Source: Anisakis pegreffii
Lineage: Eukaryota > Nematoda > Chromadorea > Rhabditida > Anisakidae
Direction: 5' to 3'
NCBI GenBank assembly: GCA_035041965.1
Contig: JAPYMA010000725.1
Coordinates: forward strand, 1 to 64,000
DNA length: 64,000 nucleotides
The first letter of the stretch is position 1, and the number at the start of each line of letters is the position of its first letter. Below are positions 24,665 through 38,900 of this stretch, piece after piece. The translations under genes and the position numbers were made by a program. Under the pieces are notes generated by a model. The model was not told where the DNA came from, did not search any database, and was given only the letters and a program-made list of their open reading frames with translations.

Positions 24665-27421
24665 TCTACTGCTGCGTTGACAATGTCGTTCTGTTAGCCA
24701 AACAAATGCTAAGACGACACGAAAATGCCTGCATTTTAAGCTCAGATGATTGAACATCGCACGACTTTGCAGTTGTTGAATGGAATTGGTTGGTCATTGA
24801 TTATTCGCTTGTGTGTTCGTAGCTGATGGTTGAGTTGACGTTTTCATTGAGTTATCTAGCCGATATCCACTATTTCTTCGACTCGATCGATGTCTAGTTC
24901 CCTCTGACGGCTGCCAGCGATTATTTAGGCCATTTTCAGACTTTCACCAAGCACTCGTTCGTTCAATCAGCTGGCAAATGGCATATGGCTGCTGACTGAA
25001 TGCTATCTCTTAGTCGATGTTTGTGTGAATGACTGCTTTAGGCAAAGAATGCCGCACAACTTACTGCTGTTGTTGTTGCTGACGCTGCTTCAAGGCATTC
25101 GGATATATATCCCTTTCAAACGCGCTCTTCGATTGTCACCGTGCGAAGCGAAGCAAGCGGTTGTCCACATCAACGTCATCAATGACGACAATAACTCAAA
25201 CACATTCATTCACTCACATGCACCATCATCCAAAAACCACTCTTGCATGATGAGCAACCACTAGGGACTTTTATTTTGAGTGTGTTAAAGAGAACGGTGC
25301 TTGATAAAGCACTTTGACGTATCTGAGCCAGCTGATTTGATTGCATTCGCGGTTCCAATCACGCCTTCAAACTAATGCAAACTTTTAGTTGATAGGTGAA
25401 TCATAAGGTATCTTGTTAGCGCCCACCAGGGAAACGATACTTCGGCATGAATACTATGAGATATCAGAGTTTAGTGTTCATTCGATATCGAAGAATGTCT
25501 TACCATGAATTGATAGATTGAGATATTGATTTGAAGCATGACCTAGAAGCATTATCGTTTTTAACAAAATCACGAAGAATAAAACAAAAGATGAACGACG
25601 TTCTATTGTCCAAGCTTATCAATCATCGTTATCCGGAACTTTTAAAGAGCGACCCATTCAAGTGAGTTGAAATGACGAGGATTGTTAAGAGGGGTTAAAA
25701 ATCACTGTTCAAGGTAATGTTTCACAGTGAGGATGCTCTCTGGATTGCCAGTTCAGTCAACAGTGAGAGACACATCCACGTTGCGTCTGTACGGTAGGTT
25801 GTCGGTTCTGAAGTCGATAGAGGAAGCGCACACATATGAATGGCCAATGTAAAGCGTACCAAACAGATGCGTTCCCTTGAAAGTGAAACGTTGATGGCAA
25901 CAAAACCGAACTCTAACACAACCAACCATGATGGCATCAGCGAAAGTCGTAGCACGGTTACTGCTCCCACCATATGAGTTCTTATGCTTGACAAGCGTTT
26001 TCGTACTTCGAGATGTCACACTCATATTCTCGGCCGTTCTGAAAACACCCGAAAATCTCAACTTCCCATTACAGATTCAAATTTCATTCGTTCGAAATTT
26101 CACTCGATCGCAAACAACAAGCAGTTCAACTTTTTGATCTGATTGGACATGATCAATTTGGCTTGATGATGAACTCAGAATCGATCCGGTTGAAGACTTT
26201 CAGCTGAATATATGACAATTACTGTCGAACGCACCCTCTCATTTATATTCTGGCAATTCGGATGACAATTAATTGAAAGTGAATGCAAGGCGCTGAGATT
26301 TAGCTGATTTTTGCGATCCCTTTTAATCTCAGTTGATTCATCTTATCTGAACAATCACAGCTGCACTCATTTTGTAATTGCTTGATCGAGAAATGATATT
26401 CTTTTTAAATTGTTTAATTACGCAAATTCGCGCACAAATACACTTCATTCTCATGGAATGTCGCAACGAGCTCATTGTTGGTACAGTTACTTTAATGTAA
26501 TATTCGATGACAGATGAAACATTGCAATAACAATAAACGAAAATTTATACACAGAAAATGCTCCACATTTTACAAATGCATCGAGTGGACAGATGCAAAA
26601 TTAAGTGAGTTTTATCGATCAGGCACACGTCTGTGATGTGCACGTAATGAGCAAAAATTTGCATTTCATTACGCGAAATTTGACGACGCTAACAATTTTC
26701 TGGCCTATCGAATAGCCACAGAAATTGTTTTGCACATAAAGGTTGCACAGACAAATTTTGAGTTATGTCGGTGATGGACTGTTGAATTAATCCGAGATTT
26801 CGGATATTGTGCACTTTAAACCAACGTTTTGCAGCCAGCATTCATTAAGGCACAATGGAAGAGCAAACTGAACGCCTCCAATATTGCTTCATAAACGCAA
26901 GATTCAAGAGGATGTTTGAAAGCTTTTCTTTTGGATTATTGACGACTATTCCGAAAATGGAATAGGATAGAATGAAATATGTGACATTTGGCGTTAGCAA
27001 AGAGGCGACTGCCTGCGATGAGCATTTAGTACCGATTGTATGAAAGAAATAGCTCTTATGAACTATGAAAGTTGATCATAAGTTACAAGAATGATTTTTC
27101 TTCGAAAACTGGAATTGCTTACATGTGGGAAGAACTGAATATGTCCAGCATTCATGAAGCTGGTGCACAGTCATTTGATATTAAGCCAAATGGGGTGCAC
27201 AATTTGATAATGAGTTTGGAGGTTTGTATGATTCTGCTAGCGAATCTCGAAAAATGGTTAATTATTTTTTGAAGAATATTTTCAATCAACTTTACATTCC
27301 AACACTCAGCAGAAATTTTGTCCCAAAATGACAGTGGAAATGAATAGGATGCAAAGCACATGAAAAAATTACTAATTGTAAGATCACAGAGCGACTTATC
27401 AATTCAGTTAGGAATGCCAAC

Positions 27422-27531
27422 CTGAGCACCAAGTCGTTAAATAGATTCGGAGGCAGGTGTTCCCAAGGTGAAATCCGATCACGAGCGAATGTAAGTGACT
27501 CTCGAATTGCATCAACATCATTCCATATCAT
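27422..27531 (-). CDS. Candidate exon, function unknown
   Basis: Starts with a real ATG at 27531 and is open to a donor at CAG|GTTGGC. The product of about 37 residues contains RDRISPWEHLPPNLFNDLVL, faintly like an F-box or leucine-rich segment, but too short to assign. It may be the first exon of a minus-strand gene or an internal exon continuing from the segment near 30.0 kb. Confidence 0.25.
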
Positions 27532-29859
27532 TATGACTTATTTATGAAAACATGTTCCAAGAATGAGAGCACCCGTGTCAAATGCCACGAGCAATGAACT
27601 TTGAATGACAGTACAATTTCCAAAGGTAATGGCGAATTATATGCTTTTATAACTTCCTAAGCGTCCTTTCATTATTGATCATTACGTATATCCGACTGAA
27701 GCTACACGTTCGGTTCGAAAATAATGAATCAGCGAACGAAATCATTCTCCGACGGATCACTATTTTCGAGGAGAACATTCCGACAGGCGTCTATTCATGA
27801 AGTTACTTTCAAGGACGGCATTCTAATGGAAAATGCATTCTAAAGAAAGTATTCCTTAATGAAAATTAAGCGATGAAAGAATGTGAAGGTAATGAAATGA
27901 ATAGTAAAGTATCTCAACGGTAATTGTTCTATTATTCGTACAAATACCGATGTCACACGACTCTCATGGATCAAGATTTGCTACTAAGCAACGATACAAT
28001 GTTGACGACAACGCTTAAGGGATTTACATATGTCACTATAGTTTCACATATTATCGCATGAATATGTATCACTTCAACAGGCTATCAATGACGACATTAC
28101 GAAGGCGTAACAAAACACCTGTTCTCATCATCTGAATTGAACGTACAACTTGCTGATGATTTATTAGTGATATCATCAGAGTATGATTAAACAGTAGATT
28201 GGATTCGTTTTCAGTATCATCGAAGTTGGAACATTTAAATTAACGCGACAAACATTTTTGAGCCACTAGAGGACAGTATGGTGCGAATGTGATGAATGAA
28301 ACGAAATTGCTTCACTCATAGAGTTTCTTGTGTACCCAAATGTCTCGTCTAAATTCTGGTTAATGAATACGATCGAAACTGGACACTTTCTAAATGGAAT
28401 TGCATTGCATCCCATTAATCTTGTTTAAATTCACGTATATCCCATAGCGATGTCTTAGAATTCGACATATCAGATCAAGCGATGCTTGTTTATAGGCGTG
28501 GGTCTGATGCCCATGAAGCTTGCACAGCTGAAATCGCGAGGAAAAGTGCTCAACTGAATTGATCACGAAAACATTTTCATGGTCAATTCAATTAGATGTT
28601 ATTTACATTTTAACAGCAACCATTATCTGAAAGCGCACTAATCGTAAATAACTACTGCGGTTCGCCTGATAACTGAAAATGCGCATTGAATTTAATGATA
28701 TCAAGCCTGGCGCCTTGAATTAATCAATCGAAATGAGCTATCGTGAAACGACCTCGTCTGACTTATGTGTGAAACACTCCTAGAAGCCAACGTTCACTTT
28801 CAGAATGAGCATAACTAAAAGCATGATGGATGAAATAAAAGCATAAAAATTATGCAGCGCTGCGGATGGCTATGTATAAAGCGACAATGAGAAGTGACAC
28901 TTGTTATAATACTTCGCATTGTGACTGCTTCCGAAAAGGCACGACACTTGTAACGTCAGTTAAGCGCAGATTTAAGTGCAAACAAGACCGATGAAATTGG
29001 TCAGCGATAATCAAAATTACCTCGTAACACTCGAGTAATCAAATCAAACAGCCACAGTTCTCTGTCCGCTAAGCGTTAAATAGTGGACGAAACTCTACCG
29101 ATTCTATACTTTTTCAGTATTTTGAGCACTTAACGTAATTGCTTCGATAACATAATCGAACTACTGTGAGTTCAAAGAATAAATTGCAAATGCTTAAATT
29201 CGCTTTGCGCAAAATTCAATGATCAGAGGAGAAGCTAACACCAGCTTAACTCAACATTACCGAGCTGAGATTCTCTTGAAACAATAACATTGAATACTCT
29301 ATTCATAATAATTACCTAATTATAAAATGAAATTAAACACGAATATAAGTACTTTTGATGACTATTTATCAGGTGAGTGCAAGTTCCTTTTATGAAATGA
29401 TCGCTGTAGATCGTTTGGCCACTTTATTAAAAACTGCCTAAACTTTTGCAATATGTATTTGAGTATAGATTTAATGGTGCGTATGCTCCCAATGTCTCAT
29501 GTAAATCCATCATTCGATTGCAAAGTGACATGAAAAATGGAACATATTTTGGAAAAACGGATGCAAAAAGTGAGTGTTCAGAATAATTAGAAGCTGAAAG
29601 AAAACGCGATTGCTTGCAAACATTTTTGAGCAAAATATATTGCAAAATCGCAATCTGTTTAAACAATGGAAAATATCAGTGGGATGGCATTCGTCATCAT
29701 GATGGCATCAAAAATCGAAATGTTGTCGGTTTGAGTTAACAAATGAACGAATATTTTAGTAGGGCTGACTTTCATAGCCGATCATGAATATGGAATATTC
29801 TGTTCACCTACTCTATTACACGGGTTACTTTAGCTGATCTGTTCCCAAAATGGTAGTAC

Positions 29860-30052
29860 CAGGAGCTGCAGAAAAAAGGCGAAACAAACGTGATGTGAGG
29901 TGAGCAAACATGACGTGAGGTTTCCCAAATTCTTTTCCTGACTTGAACACATGAACTTCATTAACTGAAACCGCAGAGGTTGAACCGCTGAATTCTGCCG
30001 AGGTCAAATTGACGATCTTTAGCAGCCGTCCACCTAGATGGTTTTGTTCAAA
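29860..30052 (-). CDS. Candidate exon, function unknown
   Basis: After the acceptor CGCATCCAG at 30053 the minus strand is open for over 60 codons. The translation includes NHLGGRLLKIVNLTSAEFSG and EVHVFKSGKEFGKPHVMF, which looks like real protein. A short exon-like segment upstream (about 30263-30192, DGDRFYEMRKSFQLEI) could belong to the same gene, but their phases do not join directly. No family recognised. Confidence 0.3.
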
Positions 30053-32938
30053 CTGGATGCGTAGTTTAAATGATCACAAACGTTCTGAAAGCATGAAAGA
30101 GCAAGAAGAGAACACTTTCAAAACTCAAAGGCATTCATCCCCAGAAAGCTGACATCACTCAACACGCTATGGATAGAACTGACTGGAAATTTAATTGGAT
30201 TTCAAGTTGAAAACTTTTCCTCATTTCATAAAAACGATCTCCATCGAAACTGTTGTGACTGGAGAAAATAAAAATGCTTGAATAATTGCTCGGTTTTATT
30301 ACTTTCTCGCAGACAACAATGAAATATGCACAGAAATTGTATATCCCTGGAAATCTCACGGCTTACCTTTCTTCTACTGTTTGATATCAGTTAATGAACA
30401 GCTCACATTAACAACTTTTTCAGAGACAAACGGCATTGAATTATGCTACAAACAGAGTGCAACAGGTATTGTTAAGTGTTCGGTTGCCGTGAGGAGTTGT
30501 TGAGGTACAATTGGGAAACGAAACTGATATTTGTGGATTGTATTCGTGCTTTATTTGAAACCTGTTTATTGAGCGTTCATTACTGCACTCAATTTCATTC
30601 GCAGTGATTCCATATCATTTAATTCGTTGCATCATCACCATATGCAGATGGCTCTCAATATCATGCGTCATATTAAATACAATATTAATCGCGTTTACAT
30701 TGACGAAAGAACAGCTAGTTTCACCTGCCTATCGAAGCACTTTTTCAGTTGAACTTCATAGGTTATCATTTATTCATCAACCTCATTTTAAAAGGCGGCC
30801 CTCTGGATATGCTATTCACCTCGTTCATCTAATCTCGCTGCGTTCATTTCACTCCCCGCTCAATATACGTCTCAACTTTTTCAATATTATCTTCTTGATG
30901 TTTTCGTAAGTTTGCGATACCATCATCCAGCTGATGCTATCTTGGCTTCCCAATTTCACGTGGATTTACTGAGTTTAGCTGCAGATTGAACTGGTAATTT
31001 ACGGAGACTGCTCAATAGTCATTCTGATATTGTTTCTTAGATGAACAGCTTCAGACAAGATACGATGGAATTCAAAATACCAAGGATTCATGAATATGAT
31101 GAGAGAGATATATCGACTGTGTGAGGACGTTCGAAATCACATTGTTCCTGGTTTATTGTTAGTCTAAAAAACAGTAAAGATATAGGTTCCGTTGATGGAC
31201 ATGAAACTTTGGTTTTACATTCCAAATTCAGACGCATCCAATCAATAGTGGAATGTCCAGCTGCTGAATTGAGGACACACTGACTTCATCGGTTAATTGT
31301 GGGCAATTTTTCGAATGAACACAAAAATACTTCCACATTTTCTCATTATTGAACATTTTGAAACGATCAATGACTTGGTGACTTCGTTGACACAGTTGTG
31401 TGGGATAAATAAACTGATGTGAAGAAATAAAAATTAGATTAGTGAACAAACGTTAATGTTGCTGTATGACATGATAGTCGTCCTTTTCATGAAACAATGT
31501 CGACTTTTTTTAATTTGTTTAGCTGCTGAGCTGTCTGAAAAAGTTATAACGAAACAATTGAATAGATGAATGCTGTGGTTTTTTGGAAATTTTTCATCGC
31601 TTTTCCAGCTGTTGCCTTCGATAGATAAATGAGTAGTAAACCATGTAAGATCATTGTATCGCGTTAGAAATCTAGTGATGGCTATCTTTTGATAGGATGA
31701 AGCTATATTAAGAACGTCTGTTCAAGGCAAACGAAGAGATTTTGCAGTGATGCGTTAGAATTTTGATCATATTGACCGCAAACTCACTTTTCCTTAGTCT
31801 TTGTCAGAATCAAATGATATGATATAAGTATTTCATGATAGCATAATAGCAATTGACCACACATTCTTTGCTTCTCGTTACTGCACTCGTTTCCAGGGTT
31901 TCCGTTCACATTTCATAGATTCTTCCAATTCATTGTGTGAATCATCTTATATCCAGATATTCCCCTTTATTTCAGATCTAGCTTTCGTCAAGAGTTCAGG
32001 TCAAACATAACATCCATCAACTCATAACTTCAACTATGACGACCGTTTGCTCTGTTCTATTGCCGATGCATCTCTCAAATGCTTCAATAAAATTTGTGTT
32101 AAAGTCATGCGCAATTACCATTTTAAAAATTGGCTTAATAAGCAAATGCAATTGAACTTGTTGCTTAGCAAACCTATCGAATGAATATTTAATTCGCCTA
32201 TAACTCATGACTAGATTAGTTTTCATTTTTTTGATGTCTGGGTTCAAACTGAGAACGAGTAATACTTTAATTGGGTTTATGCAGTTGAGACTAACAGCAG
32301 CCGAGGCAGCTGACAACATTATTCTCTGATAAGCAGGTGGGCATCAATATCGCTATCGGTCTGATTAAGCCGGTGCAAATTTCATTTTACAATTCTGAGT
32401 TGGCTGCTTATCGCTTAACATTGCTTTTCTTAATAATTTCCACACTAGTCAGTGTCTTGTCCAAAACTGAATAATTTTTCCACTGACAATTAGCATCGTT
32501 TATTTCGATTCTGAGTAAAAATTCCGATTCCCTACTTTGCGTTTTTGACAAACTTTGTTTATTTTCAGGTATATTTTCACGTATTCGCTGAGATGCAAAA
32601 CCAAATTATTGCAGTGATGCACTAATCTTTTTCCAGATAATTTGAAGAATAACGTGCTAATGGATGATTCGATGCTAACTGACCGTTGTCATAGCCTATA
32701 CCATTTGGGGAAAGAATTTCGATTTGTAGATCGCTTGCAGTCCTTTGGTCTTATTGTGTGAATTTGTATTTGAATGTGGTTGTAAGTGATCGAATATCGT
32801 CTTGATACCCATCGTATTATTGCATTTCATTTAAAATGAACGTCGTTGAAGAATTGAAACCGTGCATTCGTATTCAATACAATCCGAGACTTGTTTCGAA
32901 TGAAAATCTTTCCTCTTCGATCTTCAGAAACTGCAAAA

Positions 32939-35900
32939 ATGCGTCTCGCTACGTTTGTCATGGTACTTTTCGTCGGATTTCTGGTGACGGTTTGTGACGC
33001 TCAATCGAACTGCTTACCAAGTGGAATCTGGGGAGAGTGGGCAGCGTGGCATCCGTGTCCTGCGAATCCAAACACCGTATTGAATTTCAAGTGGCGAAAA
33101 AGGTCATCCCTCTGATTGCCTCTCATCATTAGTTACATTCACCAATCGTGCGCTGATTATTCCATGATGATATGATCTTTTGAACTCTGCAAATGATAAA
33201 AGTTGATCGACTACTCCATTGTGCACTGCGAATCCGTTCCATGAAAACATTAACAATTTTTCCTTCAACTTAAGAAATGATTTCTCTTTGCGGTTGTTTT
33301 TGGTACTCACTTAGTACGACAAATAAAATTTTGTGTGGAACTTAAACGAATCAAATCAAATTGATTGCATCTAAGTAGTGAGCATTTTTTTCAGGTATTG
33401 TTTGCGTCAACCGCCAGGATGCATAGCAACATCACAGTACACATGTTTGTGAGTGTTGTACTTATACGATTCTCACATTCTTGATTGAATCTATCATGAA
33501 AGTGGTAACATAGCAACACCACAAGAGGAGCCAAGTAGTACGAACAAAATCATGGCACTCAAAATAATCAGTTTAAACATAAGATTTTTGATATTATCAA
33601 GTTTTTGATGCTTATTAAAGCTGACAGGACTCTCTGAATTGAAATTGAAATGAAGTCGTTTTCAATAAAATGAAGTCAGCCATTTCCCATTTATTTGATC
33701 TCCTAAACAGATGTAAAAAAGTTACGAAGAAGTCATATTGAAATTGGAACGAAACATAAGAAATATAAGTCTCAATTTCTACTGTAAATCGCATTACATT
33801 GTATTTTACACTCATAATCATTATAATTTCAAACTCACTTCAATGGGATTCGAGTCCGAATTGGGTTTGACGTTTCAAAAGAAAGAATAAACGATGCAGC
33901 AATCATAATTCACGTGATACCTATGCGAAAGCTCATAAAACTTACAGAGGTCCATACACTGAACTCTATCCATGTAATGCTAGCAACTGTGGAAAGCAGT
34001 GTTCGAATTTGATAATCACTGATGTATCTACACCACAAGCTCGACCAGCACCGCTTACAAAAAACTACTACTTCGGGGCGAACGGCTGTCGCTATGCGGA
34101 AATAACGTGTCATTCTGTGGTATGATTACTGGTGTCTTTGATAAACCCTCTTTGGAAAGTTTACTTGTTGGCAAGGTATAATACGTTACTCCAGACACTT
34201 TTTTGACTCTAAAGGATATAGTAGGAAGCAGCTGAAGCATTTGTTTCTGATTGCGAAGGAATCGTTCGCGCTAAAAACATTTTTGTTGTCTCAGGACGGA
34301 TCGGAAATATTGTTTATTGGTATCGGTCGAATCAGTTACATTTTGGCGAGTGGCGTCACGAAAGCATCGATCAATTTGACCTGTGGTACTGACTCGAGTT
34401 GGTACCTTTCGAAGAATAAAGACATGCTGATCAACACTCTATCTTGCTTATCGCTTATTCAAACAATTCCAACCACCACAAAACAACAAACACCGATCCC
34501 AAGTCCATCAGGTTCAATTTAGCATTTTCAGCAATAGTTTCTGTTGAAATCGTCTATTCTTCTGAATTTTCATGCGTTGCGCCGTTGCTTTGGGTATCGC
34601 TCGCTATCCGTGGAAAACAAATTTACACTGATCTTCAGAATTCTGTGGTTGACCATGAAAAATCCTCCAAAATTTCGAAGAGCATACTGCACCGATATTG
34701 GCCAATAAATAAAACGGTCTACTGTGATCGAAAGTTTGACTTAATGTCGCAAATTTTGAGAATCCAATTTCAATAATAAAACAGTTGGAGTGAGAGCGTA
34801 CTTTGCTCATTCAGAATCATCTGTCAAGTATGCAGCTGAAAGTGTTGCTTGGTGAACTCTCACCAGAAACCAGTCAAAAAAATTTTTTGTTTAGCGGTCA
34901 GACAACGCTTGGGGAAACTTAGAAATCCATCATATGGCACAGAAACTTTTGTTGAAGGTTTGTTGAGTATTCACAAGGAAATATGGCTTGCTTTAGTGCA
35001 GTGGTTCTCGCGTTCGGGTGCTCCATTACCTCTTTTGATGATCTGGCAGGCCGCCCTTACCCCTTCCCCTGATGCAAGAACTTACTATTTCAACTTATAA
35101 CGTCAGGAAGAAACGGAAAACTGGGCCGGAAATTTATTAACGGCGTGAAAGAAATCAGTGTCCTAGACCGTTGTGTTGCTCATTACTGCAATGTTATATG
35201 ATTGCATGATAAGCTATTGTCTATGAAACGTTCACTTCAAACTGATTTAGATGCATTCTCATTCTTTTCAGACGTGTTATGTTCGCTCTTATAGCTATTG
35301 CATGAAAGAACCGTTCTCTTCATGACTTTTTCTCATTCACTTCGTCTCATTTCGCTTTGCAGTTCGAATCAAATTCTTATTCTGTGACATACACTATTTA
35401 CTGGATACGTTGACGAGTGTTGACAGCAGAATCAACAATGCAGCAATCGAATATTATTGCTCAACAACGTTCGACAATAAAATAATCAATTATAGAGTGT
35501 ATTTGATAGAATGAGAATTTGACATTAATTATTCAGTAAAATGAATGAGAAATTAGCAAAAGAGAACACTTTTGGTGATAAAAGCTATAAGAGCGATTGC
35601 AACAACGAGGAAAAGAATGAAAACTCTGTTAAAACAAATGAAAACCCTGTTAGACCCTTACCAGCTAACAATACTCAGAAAATGTGCGAATGAAGAGTGT
35701 TGCTATCAACTAACCGCATTTACGCACCCGAGTTAAAAAACACCATCACAGTGGTGTTCTATCTTAACATAATAATTGCACGAATTACTAATTTACCGAC
35801 CCCTCCACTACCCCTTGACACCTCCAAATTACCCAAAATGGGTAATTTCCCTCCTATGAGAACCACTGCTTTAGTGCATAAATTATATGAGCTTTCGAAT

Positions 35901-38900
35901 TCATGGATTCTCGGTTGCCTTTCTTCATTCCCTTCAACGCTTCCAGTACCTGTAATATCAGCCATAATTCGCGCATCTGCGATCATGTTTTCAGTGCCTA
36001 CCGTAACAACAGCAGCACCATCGAAGACGACACCTCCAGCCCCTCCGTCGACAGCAATACCTCCGATAACAACCACTGTCTCACCGAAATGTTCGCACTT
36101 TCAATTTTCTTTTTTCTAACCAGTTGTTCTTCCGGCCGACCGTTCAAACGCTCAAATTACATAATTCCAAAAATCATATTATAAATTTCACTCATATTCA
36201 GTAACTCCCAAAGTGAGGAGATTTCTGAGTTGTGAATGTGTTATTTTGATGACACAACCGACTGAACTTTATCGCTGAAAACCCGTTCGACCTTTCAGTA
36301 TCGTGCAAGGATTGTCCGAATCTGCGAGCGTTACACCTTCCAAATTTGAAAGCTGGCATAACGAACGGTAATCTGGTGATTGATCATGATACCACATCAG
36401 CTGGATGTCGTTGCGTGGATATTCATTGCAGTGCTTTCGGGACGGTAAGCAATCAACTCAAGCCTATTGAGTTATCGCTTCCGGATAGCTATATTGCATC
36501 TAATGCTTGCTGCTGCTTGTTTCGTTAAACGAGGCAACTGTTTTGAACCTAGTGATGATTTCGCTGTTGAGCACATTGCATCAAACGGATTGATGGATGT
36601 TTTCAAACTGAGGTATTGCTCACAACGACGGAAGAAATTTTTCGATTTGCCCTCTATCGCTGCTTACGAGTTCGCTCAGAGTTCCACGTCCACTGCTCAC
36701 AACAAAAGTGATTTGTGCTTGATGACTTAACATTCATGCTCGTGAGCATGAATCACTCGTTGCTGATGCTCTCATTTTGCTCACGTACTTGTGAATCCCC
36801 CATCACTGATTCAACATCACTTCAATGCCTACTTACAATTAGCGAAAGTCGCCAAATTCGGATTTGTGAGATGTGGATAAATTTCAGTGATCATTTTATC
36901 TCGATTCACCGAATTTGTGCCTTTCACTGAGCTGAGTTAGATGATGCATGTTAAGAGCAGCGAACAAGCAGCGATCGTGTTCGATGGTGATTGTCTCGAG
37001 TCCATTCGCGATTGCCACAAATTCAATCGAGTCATCGCTTTGTTGCAACAAGCACTCTCAGTGGACTCACGTCGACAAAACGCTACACATCGTTAACGTT
37101 TCCTGCATTCTTCTGCGTTAGTTTTTTTTCCATTGCATATTTTTCAACGAATTGATGGAGCATCAAACGAAGATGACTCTTCTTTCTCACTATTATTTTA
37201 TTCTCTATGAGAATAGAAATGCATGGAAGAAACCTTTCAAAACTCTGCACGATTTCTCTTGATATTTCACTGTGAGTGTTTTAAAGGTCGGGTTTGAATT
37301 TCGGTTATTGGCAGCACAAAATTCAGTGATGAATTGCGGTTGGATTTGATCAGATCACAATTGGATTCTTTTGCGTACAAGCTAACGAAACGAGCGTATA
37401 ACTGCTTGATAGCCAGCCTAACGCTCGCACTTACGCAAAGTGAATCTGACATAGCATATTTTATTCAATCAGAATTCTCGGCAATTTCAGCTGCCAAAAA
37501 CACCACTGAGAACGTGACAACAACTAAGGCAGCACCAGTTACTACAACGGCTCACCCGATCTCACCTTTGCCTCCAACAGGTAGGTCTCGAACTTTTACG
37601 AAATTCTTCCGATGACGGTTGCCTTAAAAATATGTTGGAATGGTGAACGGGAATCACAATCGTTATACAATTCAAACTCGTTAAAGTTATCGAAGGAGTT
37701 CAATAAAGATATTTGGTCCCATTTTGTCCAGCACAAATGAATCAGTCGATCGATGAGATATCGAAAGACACTATCGTTGACTGCATCAATCGCTACCACT
37801 TGAGCCTCCAAGTGTCTTTATTTGAGATTCGAAGTAAATTCCAGCGATGATTCAGAGAGAATTTCAGCGAGCTGTACCACTTGCTCAGCGCTGAAAGTTG
37901 CTCAAGTCAACAATTCAATGCAAACCAACGGAATGATCGTGATGGACCGTACAAAAGTCAACGAATGCATCGTACTGCAACTGAGTTGTTCATCAGGCAG
38001 TGTCAGTGATACTCTTCAATCAAATGCTTTCACTTGACTTGTTTCTGTGTCAAGTCACTAATTGAAGTTGTTGATTTTAGACTACAGCACCGATTGATAT
38101 TACTGAACCGGGCGGTACACCATTGGTCGTTGGAGTAGGTGTGGTGAATACCACATTTTTTTGCAGTCATCAAGGTCAGTGGGTGACTCTCACAGGAAAA
38201 CCGGTCAAGACGGTTCTTTGTGTGATCCCGAAAGGTATCATTACTTATGCCTTCGTTCAGAAGCGTTTCAGTTCAGTGCAAATATTGCTAAGGGATTAAT
38301 TTCCGAAGACTTTCGGTTGTATCATCATTCCGAAAGCGTTTATCTTCATAGTTGAGAATCTGCTGGCCGTGACTTTCCTTCTAACATTAAATTCAATGCA
38401 ACGTTGAATAATTTACAGCGATCTGCCGTGAATGCTCACCGGTTGTGCCGTTGGCTATCCTCAACAGTTCCGTGCAGAATGGCAATCTATTCCTCGATCA
38501 TTACTTCACGAATGATGGTTGTAAGGCGATAAATATCGATTGTTTCGGTTCGGTGGGTTCATCTTCATGAGTTCACTATGTCTATGTACTATATTCTGTG
38601 TCATCAAGACTGATGTCAACTAACACCGTTGCATTCAATTTCTTCTCCAAAATCACCGACGAATACCTGAAGCAAAGGTTTACCTCGACAGCGATATTGT
38701 ACAAAGAAGAGGATTTCAGAGTGCTCGATCAAGCAGAAATCATTTTCAATGGAAACTCCACTGCTCCAGTGGCCACTGGAAGAGGCAGTATATCAATGGT
38801 GATCAAATGCACTAAGTCAAAAGTCTGGGCTGTTAACGATAGATTGCTTGGTACTATCAATTCAGCATCGTGCATCTTGAAACGTAAAAAATTTTTTACA

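Larger units (their letters stand above)
24665..32938. other. Gene-poor region with isolated candidate exons
   Basis: More than 8 kb of AT-rich sequence without a gene I can assemble. Apart from the minus-strand candidates listed separately at 27422-27531 and 29860-30052, I see only short open frames, no transposase and no RNA gene. The last 1-2 kb should contain the promoter of the C6/TSP1 gene that starts at 32939. Confidence 0.4.

Noticed and set aside
25025..25264. Small plus-strand ORF beginning with a Leu-rich, signal-peptide-like stretch
   Set aside because: The Leu run comes from a TTG/CTG-rich patch; the rest has no domain, cysteines in a pattern, or splice context.
25722..26061. 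Overlapping minus-strand frames of 90-102 codons
   Set aside because: Two frames are open over the same stretch, neither has a recognisable motif or clear splice borders; not enough to call a gene.
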